Below are positions 1 through 5,320 of a stretch of DNA of 5,320 nucleotides, in pieces. Origin of the DNA: Fidelibacterota bacterium (GTDB lineage Bacteria > Fidelibacterota > UBA2242); contig JALOAB010000163.1 in NCBI GenBank assembly GCA_023229045.1, positions 1 through 5,320 of the forward strand, given 5' to 3'. Position numbers and translations under genes: made by a program. The stretch's first letter is position 1; the number at the start of each line of letters is the position of its first letter. A model generated the notes under the pieces. That model searched no databases and was not told the DNA's origin. It saw only the letters and a program-made list of their open reading frames with translations.

Positions 1-211
1 TGAAAAAATCAATGTCCTTTACGATGATCATCTGGTTGTAATCCTCGTGAATAATCGATTCTTTCAACATGGCGGACACATCAACCCTGTAGCCCTGTGA
101 AACGTATTGCCAGAATTTGGCGACGCGCGCCGGCGTTTTCAGCAGTTCCGGTCGGTCGGGATTCTCGCCGATATTGACCAGCAGGTTGCGGATGATTTCT
201 TCAGTTTGCAT
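1..211 (-). CDS. folE: GTP cyclohydrolase I (FolE), N-terminal 70 residues, cut by the window edge
   Basis: GTP cyclohydrolase I converts GTP to 7,8-dihydroneopterin triphosphate and formate, the first step of tetrahydrofolate and pterin synthesis, in the cytoplasm. I translated this piece by hand from the ATG at 211-209. It reads IGENPDRPELLKTPARVAKF near residues 14-33, then GY at 40-41 and VKDIDFF at 64-70. The order GENPDR, LLKTPARVAK, VKDIDF is the signature of the FolE N-terminal half. The zinc-binding Cys/His residues and the active site should lie beyond the left edge, so intactness cannot be judged. The start is well supported: GAGG lies four bases upstream and the protein begins at the usual place. 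The gene follows the YhcG-type nuclease after an 18-base gap and is probably on the same transcript. The family is clear, so the name is confident even though only about a third of the protein is visible. Confidence 0.93.
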   Translation of the reverse strand, partial: MQTEEIIRNLLVNIGENPDRPELLKTPARVAKFWQYVSQGYRVDVSAMLKESIIHEDYNQMIIVKDIDFF

Positions 212-215
212 ATTA

Positions 216-219
216 CCTC
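216..219 (-). promoter_or_regulatory. Shine-Dalgarno site of folE
   Basis: On the minus strand GAGG is followed by four bases and then the folE ATG at 211. It fixes the start of the truncated folE frame and lies in the short gap after the nuclease stop codon, as expected for an internal gene of a polycistronic message. Confidence 0.7.
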
Positions 220-229
220 GGTATAATTA

Positions 230-1336
230 TTATTCAGGATTTAATCGATGTAATTTCCGCTCCAATTCAAATGATTCTTTCTGACGAAGAATTTCCTGGC
301 GCAGTTCTTCTTTAGAAGGGAAATAGCGTAAATACTTGGAAACGAAAATCTGTTTCTGATTTTCAGGGAGAGTAAAACTGACCACCGCGTCGTTTTTTGC
401 GGCGCAAAGAATTATTCCGATTGGATTGTTTTCGTCTTGCGATTTTTGGGTTCTTTGATAATAATTCACGTACATTTGCATTTGACCAATGTCCTGATGG
501 GTTATTTTTCCAACCTTCAGTTCAATCAGCACAAAACAACGCACTATACGATTATAAAAAACAAGATCTATATAAAAATGATCACCATCCAGGGTAATTC
601 GCTGTTGACGAGCCACAAAAGAAAATCCTTTTCCCAATTCCAGCAGGAAGATTTGAATGTGGTCAATCAGGGCTTGTTCAAGGTCTTTCTCGACTACTTT
701 TTCGTGACTCCCCAGCCCGAGAAATTCCAAAACGTAGGGATCTTTAATCAGATCGGTTGGAGATTGGATAGTTTGTCCTTTCCTTGCAAGTGCCATTACG
801 CCGTCTTTATCTTTGCTAAGAGCGAGGCGTTCAAACAACAAGGAGTTGATCTGCCGATCCAGTTCGCGCGTGCTCCATCTGTTATTGGCGGCCTCGTTCA
901 TATAAAAGGAACGCGCTTCGGGGTTTTCGATTCTTAATAATAAGCGATAATGCGTCCAGCTCAGTTCCGGGCATAAAAACTTGCGTAAATCAGATAACGG
1001 TAATTTCTTTTCGCCAGGCTCGCCAGTTAATTTGTGACGCACTGCGTCATAAATTGGAAACCGAATGTAAAACAAACGCATATATCTCAGATTTGACGGA
1101 TCAAAACCTCTGCCATATTCGTTGGTTAGTCTTTTAGAAAGTTCAGTAATCAAGCTCTGCCCAAATTCTGCTCTTCCTTTACCTTTTTGCTCTACTTCAA
1201 CTATAATCCGTCCGATATTCCAGTAGGCTTCGACCATGATAAAATTGACGGACTGGTAGACCCTGGATCGGGCATTCTCTAAAATATCACGGATATTATT
1301 AAATACGGAATCCGACATTTGGGATGGATATGTCAT
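230..1336 (-). CDS. YhcG-type PD-(D/E)XK nuclease (DUF1016 family)
   Basis: A 368-residue protein counted from the ATG at 1336, with the two-part layout of the DUF1016/YhcG family. The N-terminal helical part (about residues 8-165) contains AYWNIGRII, YGRGFDPSNLRYMRLFY and LSWTHYRLLLRI, the usual landmarks of DUF1016_N. The C-terminal part (about 190-350) is a PD-(D/E)XK nuclease fold: the core reads IDLVFYN with Asp257, then LIELKVG with Glu272 and Lys274, then GQMQMYV with Gln285. The catalytic residues all seem present, so it is probably active. Family members are putative DNA nucleases, often near restriction or other defence genes; the substrate of this one is unknown. The start was chosen because the ATG overlaps the nth stop as ATGA, the usual arrangement for translational coupling. 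A TTG at 1360 would add eight residues and an ATG at 1318 would remove six; none of the three has a convincing ribosome site. One 60-base block counted in this gene is only 30% GC, well below nth, which suggests acquisition. Confidence 0.88.
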   Translation of the reverse strand: MTYPSQMSDSVFNNIRDILENARSRVYQSVNFIMVEAYWNIGRIIVEVEQKGKGRAEFGQSLITELSKRLTNEYGRGFDPSNLRYMRLFYIRFPIYDAVRHKLTGEPGEKKLPLSDLRKFLCPELSWTHYRLLLRIENPEARSFYMNEAANNRWSTRELDRQINSLLFERLALSKDKDGVMALARKGQTIQSPTDLIKDPYVLEFLGLGSHEKVVEKDLEQALIDHIQIFLLELGKGFSFVARQQRITLDGDHFYIDLVFYNRIVRCFVLIELKVGKITHQDIGQMQMYVNYYQRTQKSQDENNPIGIILCAAKNDAVVSFTLPENQKQIFVSKYLRYFPSKEELRQEILRQKESFELERKLHRLNPE

Positions 1337-1986
1337 TTGGCACTTTTCGCCGAAGGACAAATATCATTCAGGACGCATTTCCCGCATTGCGGACGACGGG
1401 CGATGCAAATTTGCCGGCCATGCTCAATCAGTAGGTGGCCGAGCATCGTCCATTGCTCACGGGGAAATTGCCGCATCAGATCCCGCTCGATTTTCTCCGG
1501 ATCGCTGTTTTTTGTCAATCCAAGTAAATTCGCCAGGCGTTTGACATGCGTATCGACCACGACGCCCGGTACGCCGAAGGCGTCGCCAAGCACGACGTTG
1601 GCGGTTTTGCGGCCGACGCCTTCGAGTTGCCGGAGTTCTTCCATGGTTCCGGGCACTTCACCACTGAATTTTTCGACCACCGACTGCATGGCGCCTTTGA
1701 TGGCTTTGGCCTTGTTGTTGAAAAAGCCGGTCGAGCGGATGTCGTTCTTCAATTCCTCAAGGTCAGCATCGGCAAAAGCCTGCGCATTCGGATATTTCCT
1801 GAACAAGCCCGGAGTAACCATATTGACGCGCTTATCGGTGCACTGGGCTGAGAGAATCGTCGCAATCAATAGTTCGCGCGGATTGGTATGTTTCAGGGCG
1901 CAGTGCGCCGCCGGATAGGCGGCGGAGAGGCGGGTGAAAATAACAGTAGAAATATCAGATTTTTCGCTTATAATTTTATTTGTCAT
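1333..1986 (-). CDS. nth: Endonuclease III, DNA glycosylase/AP lyase
   Basis: A 217-residue endonuclease III, close to the 211 residues of the E. coli enzyme. It removes oxidised pyrimidines from DNA and nicks the abasic site by beta-elimination, in base-excision repair. All key elements are visible. LLIATILSAQCTDKRVN (39-55) is the conserved N-terminal helix. The helix-hairpin-helix LEGVGRKTANVV (121-132) carries the catalytic Lys127. VVVDTHVKRL contains the catalytic Asp145, 18 residues later as in the E. coli protein. The iron-sulphur cluster motif is C-x6-C-x2-C-x5-C at Cys194, 201, 204 and 210. The catalytic lysine argues for a bifunctional Nth rather than a MutY or MIG-type mismatch glycosylase. 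The ATG at 1986 gives the normal N-terminus; the frame stays open to 2079 but that stretch overlaps the small ORF. No Shine-Dalgarno sequence precedes the ATG, so translation may depend on coupling to the small ORF ending seven bases upstream. The core is GC-rich but the first 20 or so codons are AT-rich. Confidence 0.96.
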   Translation of the reverse strand: MTNKIISEKSDISTVIFTRLSAAYPAAHCALKHTNPRELLIATILSAQCTDKRVNMVTPGLFRKYPNAQAFADADLEELKNDIRSTGFFNNKAKAIKGAMQSVVEKFSGEVPGTMEELRQLEGVGRKTANVVLGDAFGVPGVVVDTHVKRLANLLGLTKNSDPEKIERDLMRQFPREQWTMLGHLLIEHGRQICIARRPQCGKCVLNDICPSAKSAK

Positions 1987-1993
1987 TATATAA

Positions 1994-2179
1994 TTAGGTA
2001 AGTTGCAATCTTTGAAAAATACGAACAATTCCGTCATACCATCCGAAATAATCATCGGAAAGTGCTGTCTCCTTAACAAGTTCTATTTCTTCCTGTGTTA
2101 AACTTCTTTCGAGTTCTTGTTCGGCAACATTTTGAATGTCCGAAATGTCAATAGAGAAAATAATATTTTTGCTTCTCAT
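1994..2179 (-). CDS. Small acidic protein of unknown function, third gene of the restriction-modification unit
   Basis: A 61-residue protein I do not recognise with confidence. It has 12 Asp/Glu against 6 Arg/Lys, no cysteines, no signal peptide and no membrane segment. It starts with a short hydrophobic stretch (NIIFSIDIS), followed by a probably helical segment around DIQNVAEQELERSLTQEEIE (14-33) and an aromatic C-terminal part with DDYFGWYDGI (42-51). The pattern Asp-x-x-x-x-Ala, then LTxEEIxxV, then a Trp-containing tail resembles small hypothetical proteins I recall from phages and accessory regions, but that is memory of a pattern, not a family assignment. It is very likely translated: AGGAGA lies five bases before the ATG, which begins on the base after the endonuclease stop, and nth starts seven bases after its own stop. 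It lacks the helix-turn-helix of a classical controller (C) protein. A modifier or inhibitor of the endonuclease is possible but unproven. Confidence 0.72.
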   Translation of the reverse strand: MRSKNIIFSIDISDIQNVAEQELERSLTQEEIELVKETALSDDYFGWYDGIVRIFQRLQLT

Positions 2180-2965
2180 TTATTTCTCCTGAATATATCT
2201 GTTGAAATACTGATCTATTTCGGGACGCAATTCAATACCGACTCGTTCAAAACAATCTAATAATTGTTCATAAGATCCATCACTGCCTAAAAAATTCCAA
2301 AACTCGTCAGCTACTTTTAATTCTTCTTGGAGATCAAGCATTCCCCTCATCGTCCAGCGGCTATATGGTTTTGGTTCATACGGATTATAAGGAATTGCAA
2401 TAAATGACTGAACGTCTGCTTCTGGATTTGAGGCAAGTACAGCTGCAATCCATTCTAAAAGTGTTCTTTTAAATTCTTTAAATCCACCAGCGTTGGGTTT
2501 AGCTGTCTTCAAATCAAAGAAATAGATCGTTCCATTATGATCAACAAGTTTAATATCAACCTTAGTGGGCTTGACGGTTTTCATTTCTCCTTGTCTACAA
2601 ACCGCTCTGATTGCTTTGATTTCGTCCGGTTTGTTTGGGGACAAAGTAGCTGTTGCCAAGCCATCCATGATATTCTGAATTACTTTTTGTGCCTCTGATG
2701 AAATTTGTGATCCCGCCGTCTGTTGTGAACTAGCACTTGCGAAATTTGTTGATGCAAGTGCTAATGCGACTGGTTCAAATATACTCGTTCCAAAATTTGT
2801 ATTTAGGGAATGTATAAAAGAATATAATGCCAACCTGTCTTTACCAAGTAATCTTGTATGGAAAGGCATTGAAGCTGGTTCAGGATTATAATTCTGAAAT
2901 CTATGTCTGAGATTATTTCTCAGAATATTTTCAATGGAATTAATTTTTTCTACTGATAGTGGCAA
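2180..2965 (-). CDS. TdeIII-family type II restriction endonuclease
   Basis: A 261-residue cytoplasmic protein resembling the TdeIII family of type II restriction enzymes. Landmarks are FHTRLLGKDRLALYSFIHSL (35-54) followed by NTNFGTSIFEP (55-65), then a nuclease core of TKVDIKL with Asp137 and FFDLKTAKPN with Asp151 and Lys153, fitting PD-(D/E)XK catalysis. Next come FKRTLLEW (165-172), AIPYNPYEPKPYSRWTMRGM (190-209) and a C-terminal GIELRPEIDQYF. The length is ordinary and no part looks missing. As I recall, TdeIII itself recognises GGNCC; whether this homologue does is inference. The start is TTG, chosen because GGAGG lies six bases upstream and no in-frame ATG occurs before residue 33. 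The methyltransferase ends 24 bases upstream, giving the common modification-then-restriction order. A counted block is 35% GC, lower than nth. The family call rests on recognition of conserved stretches without a search. Confidence 0.87.
   Translation of the reverse strand: MPLSVEKINSIENILRNNLRHRFQNYNPEPASMPFHTRLLGKDRLALYSFIHSLNTNFGTSIFEPVALALASTNFASASSQQTAGSQISSEAQKVIQNIMDGLATATLSPNKPDEIKAIRAVCRQGEMKTVKPTKVDIKLVDHNGTIYFFDLKTAKPNAGGFKEFKRTLLEWIAAVLASNPEADVQSFIAIPYNPYEPKPYSRWTMRGMLDLQEELKVADEFWNFLGSDGSYEQLLDCFERVGIELRPEIDQYFNRYIQEK
2185..2190 (-). promoter_or_regulatory. Strong Shine-Dalgarno site of the small acidic ORF
   Basis: AGGAGA on the minus strand, five bases before the ATG at 2179 and wholly inside the last codons of the endonuclease gene. 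It is one of the two best ribosome sites in the window and is the main evidence that the 61-codon ORF is a real gene. Confidence 0.8.
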
Positions 2966-2971
2966 AGTTCG

Positions 2972-2976
2972 CCTCC
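2972..2976 (-). promoter_or_regulatory. GGAGG ribosome site that sets a TTG start for the endonuclease
   Basis: GGAGG on the minus strand, six bases before the TTG at 2965-2963, in the 24-base gap after the methyltransferase stop. It decides the start of the endonuclease. The ATG overlapping this site (2978-2976) is in another reading frame. Confidence 0.78.
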
Positions 2977-2989
2977 ATTTAAATTTTAT

Positions 2990-4591
2990 TTATTCCAAAC
3001 CTTTCATTTGAAAAATAATTTCCGAATACGCTCCTTTATCTTTTTCAGACCGGTTTAACACCGGTCGTCGAAAGCGATTGACGATCTCCATTCCAGATTT
3101 CTCCGCGATCACCGGATATAAATTATGCTTATCATTAGCTACAAGGAAAACATTAAAGTCTGGTTTCAGAAATTTTTTACAGTTGATTAAAGCATCGGAA
3201 ATACCTTGAACGTAAGATTCCCGCGCTTCTTTTCCATTTCCTTTATAAAGAGGGCCAATCTCCGACTCATCATTTCTCTCGAATCCGAACAAATCATATG
3301 CGTAAGCATGTTGTTCGTGATAATCGATAAGACCGACATAAGGCGGACTTGAAAAAATGCCATCAATTTTTTTATTCTTTACAAGACTTGCTAAATCCGG
3401 GCATTTGTTTTCAAGTTTTCCGACAATATCAATTACTCTGGAATCGCCGACGAGACAGTGTTGAAAAGTTTCAGTTCTCAACTTATTAAAAGTTGATAAC
3501 CTGACAATAGTGTCTTTACTATATCTTTCCCACCAATTGAGAATTGTAAAAAGAGGTTTGCAGATTTTTCCGTGCTTGGCGCAGTAGTATGTCGTAGTTA
3601 CAGGTTCAATTAATGTTGCCAAATCTGCATGAGTCGTCGCGCGGCAAGAACGGATTGTCCTGCTGAAAATGATACTGATCGCTTTTTTTATATCGACATT
3701 TTGAATTGATTTAATTTGGGCGAAAGCAAAATCAATTTCGTCCCGGATCGGCCGTAGATACCACTTTTCAAGGAAATTGCCATCGGATGATTGTTTTAAA
3801 GCGATACCGTATTTTTGGACCAATTTCCAGTAAGTCTTCAAAAATTCATTGGACTTTTCACGCCCATACGAATTCTCATCGATAAAGTTCTGTCGAACCT
3901 TCTGCTTGTATTCAGGAGACGGAAAAAACTCATTGTCGAATGAGGACAATATTTCGGTCAGTTCGGCATCGAACTGAAGAATATTTCTTTTTGAATTAAA
4001 TGCGCGAAGCAAGCGTGTGATTTTTGTTACCTCTTCTTGGAGAGCAAACAAATCATACTTTCCGATTTTCACATTGCTTATCAATGCGTTGAAAGCAGAA
4101 ATATCAATCCCAACCGCATGCATTCCAAGTTCATTTGACTGGACTAAAGCTGTTCCACTTCCGCAGAAAGGGTCAAGAATTATGTCACCTTTATGGAAAA
4201 ACACTTCCTTTTTGAATTCATCAGTATGATTGTCTAAAAAGTATTCCACCAACTGTGGAATGAATTTCCCCTTATACGGATGAAGTCTATGAACGTGCTT
4301 CGTTGTATCGGCTTCTTTTAGGAAGTCAAAACTCAGATGCCAATTTAAGTCTTCGCCGAGTTGATTTTTCCAATGAATCTCACGCTTACCAAAAAACGAG
4401 TCATAGTAGTTTTTTAACTCAGAAATATCCACTGATATGGAGCCATTATTTTTAGCTTTATTGATTCTTCCGTAGTTAACTAAATAAGCAATATTGGATT
4501 CCGTCACATTTTTCTTTAGATAATTACTCGCCCACCGACTGGCGTCTTTTAGAGAATAAAATTTTTCTTTATTCTTAAATAGTGTTTCCAT
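2990..4591 (-). CDS. Type II DNA amino-methyltransferase (SPPY type, probably N4-cytosine) with an N-terminal helix-turn-helix-like domain
   Basis: A 533-residue S-adenosylmethionine-dependent DNA methyltransferase, most likely the protecting partner of the adjacent endonuclease. Numbered from the ATG at 4591: residues 11-65 look like a small helix-turn-helix domain (YSLKDASRWASNYL, then VTESNIAYLVNYGRI). HRLHPYKGKFIP (101-112) is the stretch that commonly precedes the AdoMet motif. Motif I is DPFCGSGT (140-147) and GIDIS carries acidic Asp163. The catalytic motif IV is SPPY (415-418). The order, motif I then a long intervening region then motif IV, fits the alpha arrangement with target recognition between them. 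SPPY rather than DPPY favours N4-methylcytosine, but N6-adenine cannot be excluded. RSCRATTHADL and CAKHGKIC in the middle are Cys/His-rich and might bind metal. Starts are uncertain: GTG at 4621, TTG at 4600 (AGGTGA seven bases upstream) or this ATG, which has no well-placed ribosome site. The ATG is annotated conservatively; TTG would add three residues. The 40% GC of a counted block suggests acquisition together with the endonuclease. Confidence 0.92.
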   Translation of the reverse strand: METLFKNKEKFYSLKDASRWASNYLKKNVTESNIAYLVNYGRINKAKNNGSISVDISELKNYYDSFFGKREIHWKNQLGEDLNWHLSFDFLKEADTTKHVHRLHPYKGKFIPQLVEYFLDNHTDEFKKEVFFHKGDIILDPFCGSGTALVQSNELGMHAVGIDISAFNALISNVKIGKYDLFALQEEVTKITRLLRAFNSKRNILQFDAELTEILSSFDNEFFPSPEYKQKVRQNFIDENSYGREKSNEFLKTYWKLVQKYGIALKQSSDGNFLEKWYLRPIRDEIDFAFAQIKSIQNVDIKKAISIIFSRTIRSCRATTHADLATLIEPVTTTYYCAKHGKICKPLFTILNWWERYSKDTIVRLSTFNKLRTETFQHCLVGDSRVIDIVGKLENKCPDLASLVKNKKIDGIFSSPPYVGLIDYHEQHAYAYDLFGFERNDESEIGPLYKGNGKEARESYVQGISDALINCKKFLKPDFNVFLVANDKHNLYPVIAEKSGMEIVNRFRRPVLNRSEKDKGAYSEIIFQMKGLE

Positions 4592-4668
4592 TTCACCCAA
4601 TTTCAATTCACCTTTTTCCACCCTCTAATTTGCCTCATTCAGTTACATCAATCAAGCGCTTTTTACAT
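4592..4668 (-). other. Spacer between the radical SAM and methyltransferase genes, only plausible promoter region
   Basis: This AT-rich gap is the longest in the window. On the minus strand TTGATT (4655-4650) and CAAATT (4632-4627) are 17 bases apart, the spacing of a sigma-70 type promoter, but the second box matches the consensus at only three of six positions. The spacer also has the 8-base palindrome AAGCGCTT, too short to be a terminator. A methyltransferase promoter here would make sense for an autonomous restriction-modification unit, but the sequence only weakly supports one. The 4592-4621 part may be coding if an upstream GTG or TTG start is used. Confidence 0.25.
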
Positions 4669-5320
4669 TTAAATTTGGTTATCATTCGATTCGTTTTTTC
4701 CGACTAAAAAGCCCTGCCAGGTGCCGCGACGCATCAGTTCGTTCCGGATGCCGATAATAATCTCATTTTTCGAGAGATTCCATTGCGGCGCGATCAGCGT
4801 GCCGGGTTTGGCTTCGCCGCACAGGCGCTGAATGGCAATTTCCGGGCGCAGACGTTCCAGGAAGTCGGTGGCGAGCACGATCCATTCCGTTTCGGAAAAG
4901 AGCGGAAAGGGATTTTCCGCGTAATATTCAGCCAGTGGCGTGTTTTTAACGATGTGCAGGTGATGAATCTTGAGCGCGTCGATTCCGAGTTCGTTCAAAA
5001 TGGCTGGAGTAGCCAGAATCTTGTCGTGCGTCTCGGTTGGGAATCCCAGAATCAGATGCCCGGCGACATGCAAACCGTGGGCTTTCGCCGCCGCAATTGC
5101 CTTTTTTGTTTGTGCAAAATCGTGCCCGCGGTGGGCCCATTCCAGGGTTTTGTCGTAAATCGATTCGATGCCGAATTCGATGGAAACGTATTTCTCGCGA
5201 TTAAGCTGAGCTAGCAATTCCAAAATTTCTTCCGAAACGCAATCCGGACGGGTGCCGATACAAAGCCCGACCACCTCCATAAACGCGAGCGCTGACCGAT
5301 AAAGTTTCTCCAGTTTTTCG
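4669..5320 (-). CDS. TIGR01212/YhcC-like radical SAM protein, C-terminal 216 residues, cut by the window edge
   Basis: The frame is open to the right edge, so the start lies outside; the internal ATG at 5280 is not the start, because codons upstream (EKLEKLYRSALAF) continue the domain. Visible landmarks are VVGLCIGTRPDCVSEEIL near the left of the fragment, then EFGIESIYDKTL with AHRGHDF, then HVAGHLILGFPTE, KIHHLHIVKNTPLAEYY, and a C-terminal PGTLIAPQW. These match my memory of E. coli YhcC and the TIGR01212 family, radical SAM proteins related to the Elp3 group whose reaction is not established. The CxxxCxxC motif that binds the 4Fe-4S cluster should be in the missing N-terminal part. Proteins of this family are usually about 300 residues, so roughly two thirds is present. 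A counted block is 65% GC, like nth and unlike the genes that follow, which marks it as part of the older host background. The terminal residues (KNESNDNQI) are AT-rich and poorly conserved. Confidence 0.9.
   Translation of the reverse strand, partial: EKLEKLYRSALAFMEVVGLCIGTRPDCVSEEILELLAQLNREKYVSIEFGIESIYDKTLEWAHRGHDFAQTKKAIAAAKAHGLHVAGHLILGFPTETHDKILATPAILNELGIDALKIHHLHIVKNTPLAEYYAENPFPLFSETEWIVLATDFLERLRPEIAIQRLCGEAKPGTLIAPQWNLSKNEIIIGIRNELMRRGTWQGFLVGKNESNDNQI

Noticed and set aside
437..937. 166-codon open frame on the plus strand
   Set aside because: It is antisense to the YhcG-type nuclease core, which carries recognisable catalytic residues, and has no recognisable features of its own.
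1337..1360. TTG start adding eight residues to the YhcG-type nuclease
   Set aside because: It has no ribosome site and would overlap nth further. The ATG overlapping the nth stop as ATGA is the more usual arrangement.
1319..1918. 199-codon open frame on the plus strand
   Set aside because: It lies antisense to nth, whose family motifs are unmistakable. Its translation has no domain-like pattern and it is a by-product of the GC-rich codons of nth.
1333..1986. nth as a MIG-type thymine mismatch glycosylase specialised for the restriction-modification system
   Set aside because: The helix-hairpin-helix keeps the catalytic lysine (GVGRKTA) of bifunctional endonuclease III, whereas the MIG/MutY type has another residue there.
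1987..2079. N-terminal extension of nth by 31 residues
   Set aside because: It overlaps the well-led small ORF in another frame. The ATG at 1986 gives the usual length and N-terminus of endonuclease III.
1994..2179. Small ORF as a restriction-modification controller (C) protein
   Set aside because: C proteins are about 80 residues with an Xre-type helix-turn-helix, often upstream of the endonuclease gene. This one is shorter, acidic, lacks that fold and lies downstream.
4651..4665. AAGCGCTT palindrome followed by T residues on the plus strand, as a terminator
   Set aside because: The stem would be four base pairs with no loop, too weak for a rho-independent terminator, and the T run serves the plus strand where no gene ends.
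4783..5214. 143-codon open frame on the plus strand, with smaller overlapping frames at 4946-5158
   Set aside because: All lie over the conserved radical SAM coding region and their translations look like random compositionally biased sequence.

Overview
The window is a tightly packed stretch of a bacterial chromosome. Seven genes lie head to tail on the minus strand, so transcription runs from position 5320 towards 1. Three are housekeeping-type genes: a TIGR01212/YhcC-like radical SAM protein (cut by the right edge), endonuclease III (nth) and GTP cyclohydrolase I (folE, cut by the left edge). The other four look like accessory genes set between them: a type II restriction-modification pair (amino-methyltransferase plus TdeIII-family endonuclease), a 61-residue acidic protein I do not recognise, and a YhcG-type (DUF1016) PD-(D/E)XK nuclease. 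Clear Shine-Dalgarno sequences and TTG starts are present. I cannot name the phylum from this sequence.

Layout in transcription order: radical SAM protein (5320-4669, 5' end missing); a 77-base spacer, the only gap big enough for a promoter; methyltransferase (4591-2990); TdeIII-like endonuclease (2965-2180, TTG start behind GGAGG); small acidic ORF (2179-1994, starting on the base after the endonuclease stop and led by AGGAGA); nth (1986-1333); YhcG-type nuclease (1336-230, ATGA overlap with nth); folE (211 to the left edge). Apart from the 77-base spacer the gaps are 24 bases or less. I see no terminator, RNA gene, insertion sequence, integrase or CRISPR array.

Composition divides the window. 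Hand counts of 60-base blocks give 72% GC inside nth and 65% inside the radical SAM gene, against 40% in the methyltransferase, 35% in the endonuclease and 30% in the YhcG-type gene. The simplest reading is that a restriction-modification cassette was inserted between the radical SAM gene and nth, and a separate nuclease gene between nth and folE, both in the direction of the host genes. The methyltransferase would protect host sites from the endonuclease. Nth would continue base-excision repair but is now co-transcribed with, and probably translationally coupled to, defence genes. The least explained element is the 61-residue ORF. No wholly new system is evident; the novelty lies in the small ORF and in a repair glycosylase sitting between defence nucleases.
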